NCBI RefSeq assembly: GCF_035762905.1
Contig: NZ_DASUCC010000095.1
Span: forward strand, 62,001-126,000
Direction of reading: 5' to 3'
Origin: DASYTH01 sp035762905
Lineage (GTDB): Bacteria > Actinomycetota > Actinomycetes > Mycobacteriales > Pseudonocardiaceae
DNA length: 64,000 bases
Each line of letters starts with the position of its first letter. Position 1 is the first letter of the stretch. Positions 1 to 9,244 of the stretch are shown piece after piece. Made by a program: the position numbers and the translations under genes. The notes below the pieces were generated by a model that saw only the letters and a program-made list of their open reading frames with translations, had not been told where the DNA came from and searched no databases.

Positions 1-862
1 GCTGCAACGCCACAACGCGAACACCGGTGATGCCAGGAGCGACCGCGAGTGCTTCGCGTACGGTCAGCAGCACGTGCGAGGCGACCATCGTGGTATGCAG
101 CCCGCCACGCTCGGCCTTCGCAAGTTTCTTGAGCGTCAGGTTCCCAGCCGGTGTGGTAGCCGGCCGGCGCTCCGGCACGATGTCGATGCTGGGTACCAGC
201 ACAACCACGGACAGCTCACTGCCATTAACGCCTACCGCGGCAGCAGGTGCCTCGTTGTCCTCGAACGCCTCGGCAAGCACGCTGAGCACAACATCCTCGT
301 CGTTGCCAACGAGCGCAGCCCACCACTGGTCCAACTGAGCTTGATACCGAACCCGCTGCTGTTCCTGATTCAGCGTCTGCCGTTCGATCTCCCGCTGCGC
401 CGCCTGATCAGCCGCCGCGAGAGCGGCCTTGCGCGCTGCTCGCTGGAACAGACCGATGCCCTTTACCGCTTGGGCGCGATGTGCCGAGATGATCGCCTTG
501 GTGTGGATCGGCGGGGGTGCCGGAGCTATGGGACGGACAGCCTCCGGAAAGTCCTGGCGATGGAGGTTGAGGAACTCGTTGAGCGCATCGCGCAACTCCT
601 GTGCCTGCTCCAGCTTCGCGGACTGCGCCAGCGCACGTTGAGACGAACCCGCGCGAGCGGTACGCGACGCCGACGACCGTCCGGTTCGTCGACGGGAGCC
701 AGACAGCGATGTGTAGAAGCTCACCGGTCCCGCCCCGGTGGAGAATCCCGTTCTCCCGCCACCAACGTGAAGGCGAGCGGCCCGCGGCCCGAGACTGGTC
801 CGGATGCCACGACTCGAAGCCCGAACCCGAACACCCGGCGCGACCTTGAACGAGAACCCCAC
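1..862 (-). CDS. DUF4236 domain protein (C-terminus beyond window)
   Basis: This open frame runs leftwards from a GTG at 862-860 to the window edge without a stop. A strong AGGAGG lies six bases before the GTG. The first ~50 residues carry the DUF4236 pattern: a start VGFSFKVAPGVRVRASSRGI, then SLGPRAA and a Gly-rich run ending in a VSFYTSL segment. An Ala/Gln-rich helical stretch follows (about residues 95-190), then an alpha/beta C-terminal part. DUF4236 proteins are small and of unknown function, often found in mobile or defence-rich regions. Plus-strand frames here lack protein-like composition. The domain call is good; the role is unknown. Confidence 0.75.
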   Translation of the reverse strand, partial: MGFSFKVAPGVRVRASSRGIRTSLGPRAARLHVGGGRTGFSTGAGPVSFYTSLSGSRRRTGRSSASRTARAGSSQRALAQSAKLEQAQELRDALNEFLNLHRQDFPEAVRPIAPAPPPIHTKAIISAHRAQAVKGIGLFQRAARKAALAAADQAAQREIERQTLNQEQQRVRYQAQLDQWWAALVGNDEDVVLSVLAEAFEDNEAPAAAVGVNGSELSVVVLVPSIDIVPERRPATTPAGNLTLKKLAKAERGGLHTTMVASHVLLTVREALAVAPGITGVRVVALQ

Positions 863-1004
863 GATTCGCCTCCTGGATCACTCGACTCAAACCAAGTCGC
901 TGCAGGACGCTGACCGGTTACACCTCGGCGCTCGATTCGCAAGGTAGGTAACGCGCTCGCACGTTGACCCGCCAGGCATGGCGATCGATGCCTAGGCTGT
1001 CGCA

Positions 1005-1682
1005 GTGGACGCCGACTACAACTTGCCCGGCGAAGCATGGCCAATCCAGGTACGCCTGGACCGATGGGGACCAAGGATTCCGCCTGACGCCTGGCCGCCC
1101 TTCCCACCCGAGACGAACGCCTTATGGCGCCGGCAGGTCTTTGCTGTAGCCGATCGGTGACACGCTCGCCGGTGTACCGCGCGAGAGTTGTTGGTCGCCG
1201 TCCTGATGTGGGGATACGGCGTACGGGGCTACGGACCGGTTCGCACGCTTGCGGCGTTGAACTCCGACCCGGAGGGCGCCAAGCTTAAGTACAACCTCGC
1301 CCCCCTTAGGACAGGCCGGCCGTCGGAACATGATCTGTACGCCGCCTATGACAGATTCACCCCGGCTTCCCCGACGCACCTGCAACAGCTTGGCCCTGCG
1401 TTCTTCACCAAGATGCTGTACTTCGTCGGCTACCGTCGCGGCATCGGCGGCGTGCAACCACTGATCTTGGATCGCGTCGTCGCCAAGCGCCTCCCGGAGC
1501 AGGCAGGTCCCGCATGCTCGAGAAGCTGGGGCTGGCCCAGTCAGCACTGGCTTACCTACCTGCGCTGGGCCGCAGAAGAGGCGCTCGATCCCGCCTTCGG
1601 CGGCGAACCTGACGGTGTGGAACTGGCATTATTCAACGACAATTGGTCACGCGCATCCAATGACGGTCAGATCGTCCCATAG
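1005..1682 (+). pseudogene. OGG-fold protein interrupted by in-frame TGA
   Basis: One reading frame codes sensible protein from a GTG at 1005, but contains a TGA at 1158-1160. The first part reads VDADYNLPGEAWPIQV and ends FAVADR before the stop. The second part, in the same frame, resumes with LLVAVLMWGYG, RGYGP, LGPAFFTKMLYFVG and PLILDRVVAKRL, which match my memory of actinobacterial '8-oxoguanine DNA glycosylase OGG fold' proteins. Because both halves share a frame, a point nonsense mutation (or a base-call error) is the simplest explanation. A shortened product from TTG 1188 is possible but would lack the N-terminal subdomain. The 3' end overlaps the convergent neighbour by 36 bp. Confidence 0.65.
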
Positions 1683-3503
1683 TCCTGTCACCGTCCTTCT
1701 AGTGCTGTGTAGAAGGTTGTCCAGGAGAGCGAGGCTGTACGAATCGGGGCTCGGGTGACCGGCCTGCGACGCGGCTCGCGCCTGATCGTGTACAGCCTGC
1801 AGCAAGTGTGGCTGAACGATGGCGACCCTGGTCTTGTCGGTCGCCACGCGTGTGTGCAACTGCTGGACGAAGTCAGCGCTCTTGGCTCGGTGGCCGGAAT
1901 TCCACGCGGCAGGTGCGGCGATACGCGGTTTGCTGAGCCGCTCGATCAGAGCGTCATTGCCTAGCAGCCGGATGTTCTTTTCGGCCTGGCTGACTACCTG
2001 TTCGAACCGTGTGACAGCGACACGGCGGTCCAGAGATTGGTTATCGGCCGCCTTGACATGGATTGCGGTCAGGGTGCCCTCGTTGTCGAGGTGTAGGAAA
2101 TCAGCGATCTCGCCGGCGCCGTCATCGCACAGCAGCCAATCGCCTCCATATCGCCGGACCACCCAGGCGAACAGCGAGTCGTCTCCCTTGCGGGCGATTG
2201 CGTCATGGATTGCCTGATCGCCGCTGACCTTCGGCTTCTCCTTGGCCACCATGAAGCCGGTGAAGTCCTCGAACAGCAAGTTGGGGAACGGCGTGCTCGT
2301 AAGATTCTCCCGCGAGATCTCGCGCCCACGGAACGCGTGGCCGGACTCGTAGAACACGGTGAGCAGGTCGCCTTCCGCGATCGCTTCCTTGATCTCCCGC
2401 GCGATGGACTCGACGGCCGGCGGGCCAGCGTATCGGACGTCGAGCGCGAAGGCTCCAGCGTCTTCGACCGGCTTGATCGTCAATGTGCCAGCGGGTATCC
2501 CGTCCCGACCAACGTCCACAATGGCTTTGGCTGAGCCCGGCTCGCCCCGTACCTCGAGTAGTGCATCGCGCAGCAGCTCGGCGCGCTCCACCCGCTGCTC
2601 GTCGGCATCGGGCTCGCCACGCACCTGATCTGGGTCGGCGACCGAGATGTCGAACGCGCCGCGAACCCGACTCAAGTCCGTCTCCCGAATCGCAAGCTCC
2701 GAGAACAGCGCCTCTGGTACATCTTCGCCGACCAGGGCCTTCTCCAGCAGGTCGAGCGCTTCCACGGCTGCCGCCAGGAACATCGGGAAGTGCGACGTCC
2801 GCTTCCACGCGATGCGCGACTTGTTCGGAGAGACGGTGAGGAGATCACGGAGTACAGCTGCATCGTCCTCTGGACGGAAGTCGATCTTCGCCGCGGTCAT
2901 CGCATAAGAGCCGTCTTCGATGGTGTCCAACGCATCCTGAAGCCGGATACCGCCCAGCGCCTTGGTGTCAGCCTTCGTCGATCGCCGTCGGTGCACACCG
3001 TGCATCCATAGCATCTTTCCGTCACCACGGAACGTTCCGGCCAATATGTCTGCCGGGATGAACCGGTACGGTGCGGCGCCCTGACGCAACCACTTCCGAA
3101 GCTCAGCCTCGCTAGTGATGTCACTCCACACAGCCACAAGTCGGTTGCGACGCAGCGCTATCGTGAGCTGATTGGTCACGTCAGTAAAGGCCGAATCCGG
3201 ACCTGCCCAACTGGGAGGGCGTAGCTGTTCTCTTGAAATGCCATACAGGCCCTCGAAGCCGACGTCGGCAAGTACGCCGACTTCATCGATGGCATCATCT
3301 CCGCCCAGCGTGATCTCGGCACGGACTCGGACTGCGACAGCTCGGCCACGTGTGCTCGCCGACCTTCGCAGGAATCGAACGAGTGAACGAAAGGCGACTA
3401 CGGCGTCGTCACTGGTGCACTCCAGCACTGTGATCGACAGAAACGGGGTCACATCCGCCAGACGAAGCGGCTCCAAGCCTTCCGTCGGCGTGGGGGTCGT
3501 CAT
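1647..3503 (-). CDS. Unidentified 618-aa island protein, possible nuclease
   Basis: I do not recognise this family. The chosen start is the ATG at 3503 (MTTPTPTEG), because upstream residues up to a TTG at 3560 look like noise. The protein is soluble, with no signal peptide or membrane segment. A C-terminal block reads DDGAGEIADF, thirteen residues, then HVK (about D468, H482, K484). This resembles the D-Xn-(D/E/H)xK core of PD-(D/E)xK nucleases. Another marked motif is GKMLWMHGVHRRR near residue 170. Neighbours are an OGG-fold gene and phage-type regulators in an integrated element, so a defence or DNA-processing role is possible. That role is inference from one motif and context. Confidence 0.7.
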   Translation of the reverse strand: MTTPTPTEGLEPLRLADVTPFLSITVLECTSDDAVVAFRSLVRFLRRSASTRGRAVAVRVRAEITLGGDDAIDEVGVLADVGFEGLYGISREQLRPPSWAGPDSAFTDVTNQLTIALRRNRLVAVWSDITSEAELRKWLRQGAAPYRFIPADILAGTFRGDGKMLWMHGVHRRRSTKADTKALGGIRLQDALDTIEDGSYAMTAAKIDFRPEDDAAVLRDLLTVSPNKSRIAWKRTSHFPMFLAAAVEALDLLEKALVGEDVPEALFSELAIRETDLSRVRGAFDISVADPDQVRGEPDADEQRVERAELLRDALLEVRGEPGSAKAIVDVGRDGIPAGTLTIKPVEDAGAFALDVRYAGPPAVESIAREIKEAIAEGDLLTVFYESGHAFRGREISRENLTSTPFPNLLFEDFTGFMVAKEKPKVSGDQAIHDAIARKGDDSLFAWVVRRYGGDWLLCDDGAGEIADFLHLDNEGTLTAIHVKAADNQSLDRRVAVTRFEQVVSQAEKNIRLLGNDALIERLSKPRIAAPAAWNSGHRAKSADFVQQLHTRVATDKTRVAIVQPHLLQAVHDQARAASQAGHPSPDSYSLALLDNLLHSTRRTVTGLWDDLTVIGCA

Positions 3504-3714
3504 ACTTCGCGGACGATAGCTTGCGCTACCGTCTACTCGCGAGTCGCACCTCACCCTCAATCAACTTGTCATTGAATTGTCCACAACAGACATTCAATCG
3601 ACCGCCGCCATTCACCCCTTGTGGTCGATCAATACCACGACGTATTTACGTCAACGCAGGCGTCCACTTGCGGCGAAATTCGACAGGCCGATCGGCGAGA
3701 TAGAAAGAATCATT

Positions 3715-4050
3715 CTAACGATTAATATCGCCTGGTGTTGACCGCTCTGATGAAACGGAGCCGTGAGCTTCGGTGCCACCGGGCCTATGTCTACGTGTCG
3801 ACTCGGCCTCGACCCTGGACAGCGCGTGCGCGATGGATTCGGTGACTACGACTCGCCTTCGGGCACCAAGCCGGATGACCTTCGCTGGGAACTCGTTTCG
3901 GGTGATGAGTTCGTAGGCGTGGCTGGTGGAGATCCCGAAGGCGGCCGCGGCCATGCGTACGCTGACGGTGGCGGGCCAGCTTTTGATCTCGGTCAGGGTG
4001 GGTGTGTCGGGCCGGTCGGGCTGACCTGGGTTGTTCGGCTCCTGCTCCAT
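3715..4050 (-). CDS. Excisionase-type HTH protein
   Basis: A 111-residue protein with a central winged-helix/HTH segment typical of Xis and AlpA-like proteins: TVSVRMAAAAFGISTSHAYEL followed by FPAKVIRLGARRRVV (about residues 28-68). The N-terminus is acidic and Pro-rich, the C-terminus basic. A GGGGGAG sits just before the ATG. Such proteins bend DNA at attachment sites and favour excision, or act as regulators. It diverges from the XRE regulator and integrase, a common arrangement in actinomycete integrative elements. Confidence 0.8.
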   Translation of the reverse strand: MEQEPNNPGQPDRPDTPTLTEIKSWPATVSVRMAAAAFGISTSHAYELITRNEFPAKVIRLGARRRVVVTESIAHALSRVEAESTRRHRPGGTEAHGSVSSERSTPGDINR

Positions 4051-4156
4051 CTCTCCCCCATGTGCTCATCTGTCCGAATTTCAAGCCTTCCAAGCTCATA
4101 GTTCTGGGCCAATCAGTCCTTGTCAACCGGACAAGTCATGTGCCAGGGTGTCTGGC

Positions 4157-4822
4157 GTGGAGGCACCGCAGGCGGTGGGGGCCGTTGTTGGGGAGAACCT
4201 GCGACGGTTGCGTGAGCAGAGTCGGTTGACGCAGTACGAGGCTGCGCACCTGGTCAAGCAGTATGGGTTGCGGTGGAGCCGGAGCAAGGTGGCGGCGATC
4301 GAGGCTGGGGAGCGGTCGACGGTCAGCCTGGCGGATGTGCTGCTGCTGGCGTTGGCGTTCCGGGTGTCGATCACGGAGTTCTTCGAGGGGGACGGTGACG
4401 TGGTGCTGGCGGAGCATCTTGCGCCACTCCCCCGCGAGTGGGTCATCGGGATCATGCAGGGGAACCATCCCCGGCCGGAGATCGCGCCACGGGAGGCCGT
4501 TGAGAAAGAGGCCCGCGATGTGGAGCAGATGTTTGCCACGGTCGACGCGTTCAAGCGCGGGTCGGATGCCATCGAGGCTGATCAAGGGCTGGCGCGCCGG
4601 TTGAAGGTGTCGGTGGAGGACGTGGTTCGGGTTGCGCGGGCGATGTGGGGGCGGACGCTGACCGATGAGCGGGATGCTCGGGTGGTTGAGCTGGGGGCGG
4701 TGGAGACCGCGGAGCGGCAGGCGCGTCGGGGGCACATCACGCGGGAGCTGTCGCAGCAGATCGAGGAGCAGCTCCGCGGCCAGGACTCACCGTTGTCAGA
4801 CGGAGAGAGGAGGACAGATTGA
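4157..4822 (+). CDS. XRE-family transcriptional regulator of the element
   Basis: The N-terminal third is a Cro/CI helix-turn-helix: GENLRRLREQSRLTQYEAAHL, then WSRSKVAAIEAGERSTVSLADVLLLALAF. Residues about 90-221 are largely helical and Glu/Arg-rich, probably for oligomerisation. The GTG at 4157 was chosen because AGGG lies eight bases upstream; GTG 4148 is an alternative, and longer versions add an unlikely N-terminus. Its TGA overlaps the TTG start of the integrase, so the two are translationally coupled. It probably controls int and the divergent xis-like gene. Confidence 0.82.
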   Translation: MEAPQAVGAVVGENLRRLREQSRLTQYEAAHLVKQYGLRWSRSKVAAIEAGERSTVSLADVLLLALAFRVSITEFFEGDGDVVLAEHLAPLPREWVIGIMQGNHPRPEIAPREAVEKEARDVEQMFATVDAFKRGSDAIEADQGLARRLKVSVEDVVRVARAMWGRTLTDERDARVVELGAVETAERQARRGHITRELSQQIEEQLRGQDSPLSDGERRTD

Positions 4823-5988
4823 GTGATCAGATCAAGAAGATCGAGTTAGCCGGCGGCAAGGTCCGGTACCGGTTCGTGGTCGACATCGGGCGTGATCCGA
4901 AGACCGGACGTCGGCGGCAGCTGACCAAGACCTACGACACCAAGAAGGAGGCACGCGCCGCGTACGCCAAGATCCGGCACCGGACCGAGGAAGGCACGTT
5001 CGTCGCGCCGGCCAAGATGACCGTGCGGGATTGGCTGGAGACGTGGCTGAAGTCGGCGGCGATCGACGTGGAGAAGGCCACCGCACACAACTACGCCGAT
5101 GCGCTGCGGCCGGTGCTGCAGCAGTTGGGTGATCGCAAGCTCCAGGAGTTGTCCGAAGAGGACATCGACGAGTTGGTGAGCTGGATGCTCACGGCCGGAC
5201 GGGTCCGCGGTGGCAAGCCGGGAACCGGGCTCGGAGTGCGATCGGTGCAGTTGACCCTCGGACGGCTGCGGTCAGCGCTGAATGTCGCGGTGCGGCGGAA
5301 GTTGGTGGTGCGCAACGTGGCGCAGTACACCCAGATTCCACGCGAGGCACGGAACAAGGCGGCCGCTCAACGAGCCGTGCGGACACCGTGGGCCGACAGC
5401 GAGGTCAAGGCGTTCCTGGCGGCTAACCGGGAGGATCGGCTCTATGCGCCGGTGCTGCTGTCGCTGATCGGGATGCGGCCAGCCGAGGTGTGCGGGCTGC
5501 GCTGGGAGGCGGTCGACCTGGAGGCCGGGACGCTCACCATCGTCCTTACCAGGACGCTGGTCGAGGGTGAGGTGGAGGAGAAGGGTCCCAAGTCGGAGAT
5601 GGGCAAGCGGATGCTGCCGTTACCCAAACTGGTGTTGGCGGCGCTGAAGTCCGCCAGGGCACGCCAGGCGAAGGAGAAACTGGCGGCTGGCGCCGCTTAT
5701 GGCGACGCTGGTTACGTCCTGGTGGATGAGGTGGGCCTGCCGTTCAAGACAGATCAGCTCCGGCGGGCGATCTACAAACTGATGGAGCATGCGGAGGTTC
5801 GGAAGGTGCGGCCGTACGACGCCCGGCATGGGTGCCTGACCTACCTGGCAACCTCGGGTGTGCCGGACGTGATCGTGAGTGCCTGGGCGGGTCACGCGGA
5901 TCTGAGTTTCACGAAGCGGGTGTACGTGCATCCGAACGTCGAACATCTCAGGGAAGCGGCTGATCGGCTCGACGTGTTGTTCGGATAG
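4819..5988 (+). CDS. int: Tyrosine recombinase (integrase)
   Basis: A 389-residue phage-type integrase. The order is an N-terminal arm-binding AP2-like region (about 1-60), a SAM-like core-binding domain (65-170) and a catalytic domain (185-389). Catalytic residues visible are Arg220 (GMRPAEVCGLRW), Arg336-His337 (PYDARHGCL, with Tyr where the first His of HxxR usually lies), His359 (GHADLS) and nucleophile Tyr369 (RVYVH). The TTG start overlaps the upstream stop, and GGAGAGAGGAGGAC precedes it. It ends 119 bp from tRNA-Pro, whose 3' end is the likely integration site. Confidence 0.95.
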   Translation: MSDQIKKIELAGGKVRYRFVVDIGRDPKTGRRRQLTKTYDTKKEARAAYAKIRHRTEEGTFVAPAKMTVRDWLETWLKSAAIDVEKATAHNYADALRPVLQQLGDRKLQELSEEDIDELVSWMLTAGRVRGGKPGTGLGVRSVQLTLGRLRSALNVAVRRKLVVRNVAQYTQIPREARNKAAAQRAVRTPWADSEVKAFLAANREDRLYAPVLLSLIGMRPAEVCGLRWEAVDLEAGTLTIVLTRTLVEGEVEEKGPKSEMGKRMLPLPKLVLAALKSARARQAKEKLAAGAAYGDAGYVLVDEVGLPFKTDQLRRAIYKLMEHAEVRKVRPYDARHGCLTYLATSGVPDVIVSAWAGHADLSFTKRVYVHPNVEHLREAADRLDVLFG

Positions 5989-6181
<193 letters not shown>

Positions 6182-6182
6182 G

Positions 6183-6208
6183 CTGCACCCCCCGGGGAGG
6201 GGGTGCAG
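6183..6208 (-). terminator. GC-rich hairpin after der
   Basis: CTGCACCCCC (6183-6192) pairs perfectly with GGGGGTGCAG (6199-6208) around a six-base loop. It lies between the der stop and the tRNA-Pro gene, both on the minus strand. There is no T-tract, as is usual for actinobacterial terminators. It may separate the cmk-plsC-der transcript from the tRNA. Confidence 0.6.
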
Positions 6209-6235
6209 GGAGAGTGTAGGGGATGGGGGTGGGGG

Positions 6236-7648
6236 TTAGTGCTTGCGGGGGCGTTTTTCGCGGACGCGGACTGAGATGCGGATGGGGGTGCCGGGGAAGC
6301 CGAAGTGGTCGCGGAGCTTGCGTTCAAGGAAACGGCGGTAGCCGGCCTCGAGGAAGCCGGTGGTGAAGAGGACCAGGGTGGGGGGGCGGGTTTGGGCTTG
6401 GGTGGCGAAGAGGATCTTGGGTTGGCGGCCGCTGCGGACCGGGGGTGGGGTGGCGGCGACGATGTCGTTCAGCCAGCTGTTGAGGGGGCCGGTGGGGATG
6501 CGCTTGTCCCAGGAGTCGAGGGCGGTGCGCAGGGCGGGCGCCAGTTTGCGCACGGAGCGGCCGGTCAGGGCGGAGACGTTGACCTTCTCCGCCCAGGGGA
6601 TGCGGACTAGGTCGCGGTCGAGTTCCCGGGAGAGTTGGTGGCGGCGGTCTTCGTCGACGAGGTCCCATTTGTTGAACGCGAGGACGAGGGCGCGGCCGGC
6701 GTCGACGACCATGGTGAGAACCCGGAGGTCCTGTTCGGTGATGGGTTCGCTGGCGTCGAGCAGCACGATGGCGACTTCGGCGGCTTCGATGGCGGCGCGG
6801 GTACGCAGGGAGGCGTAGTACTCGGTGCCGCTGGCGGTGTTGACGCGTTTGCGCATGCCGGCCGTGTCGATGAAGCGCCAGAGGTCGTCGTCGAGCTCGA
6901 CCAGGGAGTCGACCGGGTCGACCGTGGTGCCGGCGACGGGGTCGACGACGGCGCGGTTCTCGCCGGTCAGGCGGTTGAGCAGGCTGGATTTGCCGACGTT
7001 GGGCTTGCCGACGAGGGCGACGCGACGCGGGCCACCGGTCGACCCGAAGGTGTCCCGGGGGGATTCCGGCAGCGCGACCAGGATGGCGTCGAGGAGATCG
7101 CCGGAGTTGCGGCCGTGCAGGGCACTGACCGGGTGGGGGTGGCCGAGCCCAAGGGACCACAGGGCCGCCGTGTCGGAGAGCAACCGGTCGTCGTCGACCT
7201 TGTTGGCCGCGAGGAGTACGGGGGTCTTGGAACGGCGCAGGACCTTGGCGGCGGCCTCGTCGGTAGCGGTGGCGCCGACGGTGGCGTCCACCACCAGGAG
7301 CACGGCGTCGGCGGTGGCCATGGCCAGCTCGGCCTGTTCGGTGACGGCGGCGCCGAGACCGTGCGCGGCGGGGTCCCAGCCGCCGGTGTCGACCACGGTG
7401 AACCGGCGGCCGTTCCACAGCGCGTCGTAGGCGACCCGGTCCCGGGTGACACCGGGCTTGTCCTGCACCACCGCCTCGCGCCGGCCGAGGATGCGGTTGA
7501 CCAGGGTGGACTTGCCGACGTTCGGGCGACCGACCACGGCGAGTACCGGCTGCGGGGGCTGGGCACCGGGATCGTCGCCGTGGCCGAACTCCTCGTCCAC
7601 CACGGTCCACTCGGACTCGTCGGCCCAGCTGCCGTCTGTCTCGGTCAT
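6236..7648 (-). CDS. der: Ribosome-assembly GTPase Der (EngA)
   Basis: This 470-residue double-GTPase takes part in late 50S ribosome maturation. Two G domains are visible. The first has GRPNVGKST (about residues 40-48), DTGGWD and NKVD; the second has GKPNVGKSS (about 212), DTAGM and NKWD. A C-terminal KH-like domain ends in a basic tail, KRPRKH. The acidic 30-residue N-terminal extension is common in actinobacteria. The ATG overlaps the plsC stop (ATGA), so it is the third gene of a cmk-plsC-der operon. Confidence 0.97.
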   Translation of the reverse strand: MTETDGSWADESEWTVVDEEFGHGDDPGAQPPQPVLAVVGRPNVGKSTLVNRILGRREAVVQDKPGVTRDRVAYDALWNGRRFTVVDTGGWDPAAHGLGAAVTEQAELAMATADAVLLVVDATVGATATDEAAAKVLRRSKTPVLLAANKVDDDRLLSDTAALWSLGLGHPHPVSALHGRNSGDLLDAILVALPESPRDTFGSTGGPRRVALVGKPNVGKSSLLNRLTGENRAVVDPVAGTTVDPVDSLVELDDDLWRFIDTAGMRKRVNTASGTEYYASLRTRAAIEAAEVAIVLLDASEPITEQDLRVLTMVVDAGRALVLAFNKWDLVDEDRRHQLSRELDRDLVRIPWAEKVNVSALTGRSVRKLAPALRTALDSWDKRIPTGPLNSWLNDIVAATPPPVRSGRQPKILFATQAQTRPPTLVLFTTGFLEAGYRRFLERKLRDHFGFPGTPIRISVRVREKRPRKH

Positions 7649-8301
7649 CGTGTCACGCTCTGCTCTCGCATCTGGTCCAGCTCACGAACCAGCTCGGCCA
7701 GTTGGAGTCGGATCTCTTCGGTGGCGGCGACCAGACCGTTCCGTCCACGATGGACGGAGACGGGGAAAGGCTTGCCCACCAACACGTCCACCCGCGGGCG
7801 GAAGCGGCGGCGGGCGCCCGGCGGACGGTTGGTACCCCGGGTGGCCACCGGCAGCACCTGCGCGCCGGAGGAGCGTACCAGCCAGGCGGCGCCCTGCTCG
7901 GCGCGCAGCACGTCGCCGGCGCCGCGGGTGCCCTCCGGAAACACTCCAACCAGGCCGCCGGCGCGCAGGAACCGGACCGCGGCCATCAGCGGCCCGCGAT
8001 CGGCCTCGCCACGGCGAATGGTGAGCTGGCCGATCCAGCGCAGCGGCGGGCCGGCCGGGCCGCGAGCCAGTTCCTCCTTGACCAGAAACACCGCCCGCCG
8101 CCGGACCAGGCCGAAGATCAGCTGCGGCTCGATCATCGAGCTGTGGTTGGCCACCAGCACCACCGGACCGGTGGCGGGGACGCGTTCCCGGCCGTGGATC
8201 CGGATCCGGTAGGTCGGGCGGTGCAGCCACGTGGCCACCCAGCGGCCGAAGTCATGCAGCCACGGCTTGGCACCGTCCGGCAGGGTGGGGTGGTTCGGCA
8301 C
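7645..8301 (-). CDS. 1-acylglycerol-3-phosphate O-acyltransferase (PlsC family)
   Basis: A 218-residue acyltransferase of the PlsC/LPLAT family, acting at the membrane in phospholipid synthesis. Motif I reads NHSSMIEP (H53). The acidic partner four residues on is Glu58, where most members have Asp. The FPEGTRG motif follows near residue 119. It starts at GTG 8301, three bases after the cmk stop, and overlaps der. The link with cmk and der is a conserved actinobacterial arrangement. Substrate specificity cannot be read from the sequence. Confidence 0.88.
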   Translation of the reverse strand: MPNHPTLPDGAKPWLHDFGRWVATWLHRPTYRIRIHGRERVPATGPVVLVANHSSMIEPQLIFGLVRRRAVFLVKEELARGPAGPPLRWIGQLTIRRGEADRGPLMAAVRFLRAGGLVGVFPEGTRGAGDVLRAEQGAAWLVRSSGAQVLPVATRGTNRPPGARRRFRPRVDVLVGKPFPVSVHRGRNGLVAATEEIRLQLAELVRELDQMREQSVTR

Positions 8302-8304
8302 GGA

Positions 8305-9033
8305 TCACCGTCCGGCGCGCTCGGCCGCCACCCCGCGCAGACCGCGTTCGTCCACAATGGTCAACAGCAGGTCGACCACCCCGGCCAGGTCGAGATCCGT
8401 GGTGTCCAACCGAACCGCGTCGTCGGCCGCCCGCAGTGGCGATGCCGACCGGGAGGAGTCCAGCCGGTCCCGCCGGTCCACGTCCAACCGGGTAGCATCC
8501 ACAGTGGACGGACGCCCCTCGGCGGCGTCCTGTCGCGCCCGGCGCAGCGCCCTTGCGTCCGACGACGCGGTGAGGAACACCTTGAGCGGCGCGTCCGGCG
8601 CCACCGCGGTGCCGATGTCCCGGCCCTCCACCACGATCCCGTGCCCGCCGCCCACCTCCCGCTGGATGATCGCGCGCTGCTCGGCCTTGAGCAGCTCACG
8701 AACCCCAGGGATGGCCGAGACCGCGGACACCGCGAGGGTCACCGGCCGGCCGCGGATCTCGGCGGCGACGTCCTCGTCGCCGATGTGCACGGTCGACCGG
8801 TCCGGGTCGGTCCCCATCCGCAGGTCGAGGCCCTCGGCGATGGGCACGATCCGGGCCTCGTCGTCCGGATCGAGGCCGGCCCGGAGGGTGGCGAGCGTCA
8901 CCGCCCGGTACATCGCGCCGGTGTCCAGGTACCGCGCGCCGAGCCGCCTGGCCAGGCGGCGGGCGACGGTCGACTTGCCGGTGCCCGACGGGCCGTCCAG
9001 CGCGATCACACCGCGCAGATCGCCAGCATCCAC
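8305..9033 (-). CDS. cmk: Cytidylate kinase
   Basis: It phosphorylates CMP and dCMP for nucleotide synthesis. The P-loop GPSGTGKS lies at residues 14-21, followed by YLDTGAMYRA and the substrate-binding VVEGRDIGT and RRARQDAAEG motifs. The GTG at 9033 was chosen because AGGAGG (9041-9046) stands seven bases upstream; the ATG at 9072 has no such site and adds a basic N-terminus. It is the first gene of cmk-plsC-der. Confidence 0.95.
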   Translation of the reverse strand: MDAGDLRGVIALDGPSGTGKSTVARRLARRLGARYLDTGAMYRAVTLATLRAGLDPDDEARIVPIAEGLDLRMGTDPDRSTVHIGDEDVAAEIRGRPVTLAVSAVSAIPGVRELLKAEQRAIIQREVGGGHGIVVEGRDIGTAVAPDAPLKVFLTASSDARALRRARQDAAEGRPSTVDATRLDVDRRDRLDSSRSASPLRAADDAVRLDTTDLDLAGVVDLLLTIVDERGLRGVAAERAGR

Positions 9034-9244
9034 CCGTGTGCCTCCTGCCCGCCGCCGCCTGTCCACCTCCATTCTGCCTGGGCCATCCCGGGGCCGCTCC
9101 GGCCGGGCGGTGCGGCGGTGAGTTCGGTCTCATCGCAGGTCGCGGAACTGATCACAAAAACGGTCACGGTGGGTGTCAGGCCAATTCTGGTAAATGGGGT
9201 TGCGAATCATCCGATTGATGCAAGAAATTGATGACCACCGCTGT

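Noticed and set aside
408..890. A 160-codon minus-strand ORF starting at an ATG
   Set aside because: The overlapping GTG-start frame at 862 has AGGAGG and a DUF4236 match; the ATG frame has no protein-like features.
964..1149. A 61-codon plus-strand ORF before the OGG-fold gene
   Set aside because: The adjacent frame from 1005 gives a sequence continuous with the OGG-fold protein, which explains this stretch better.
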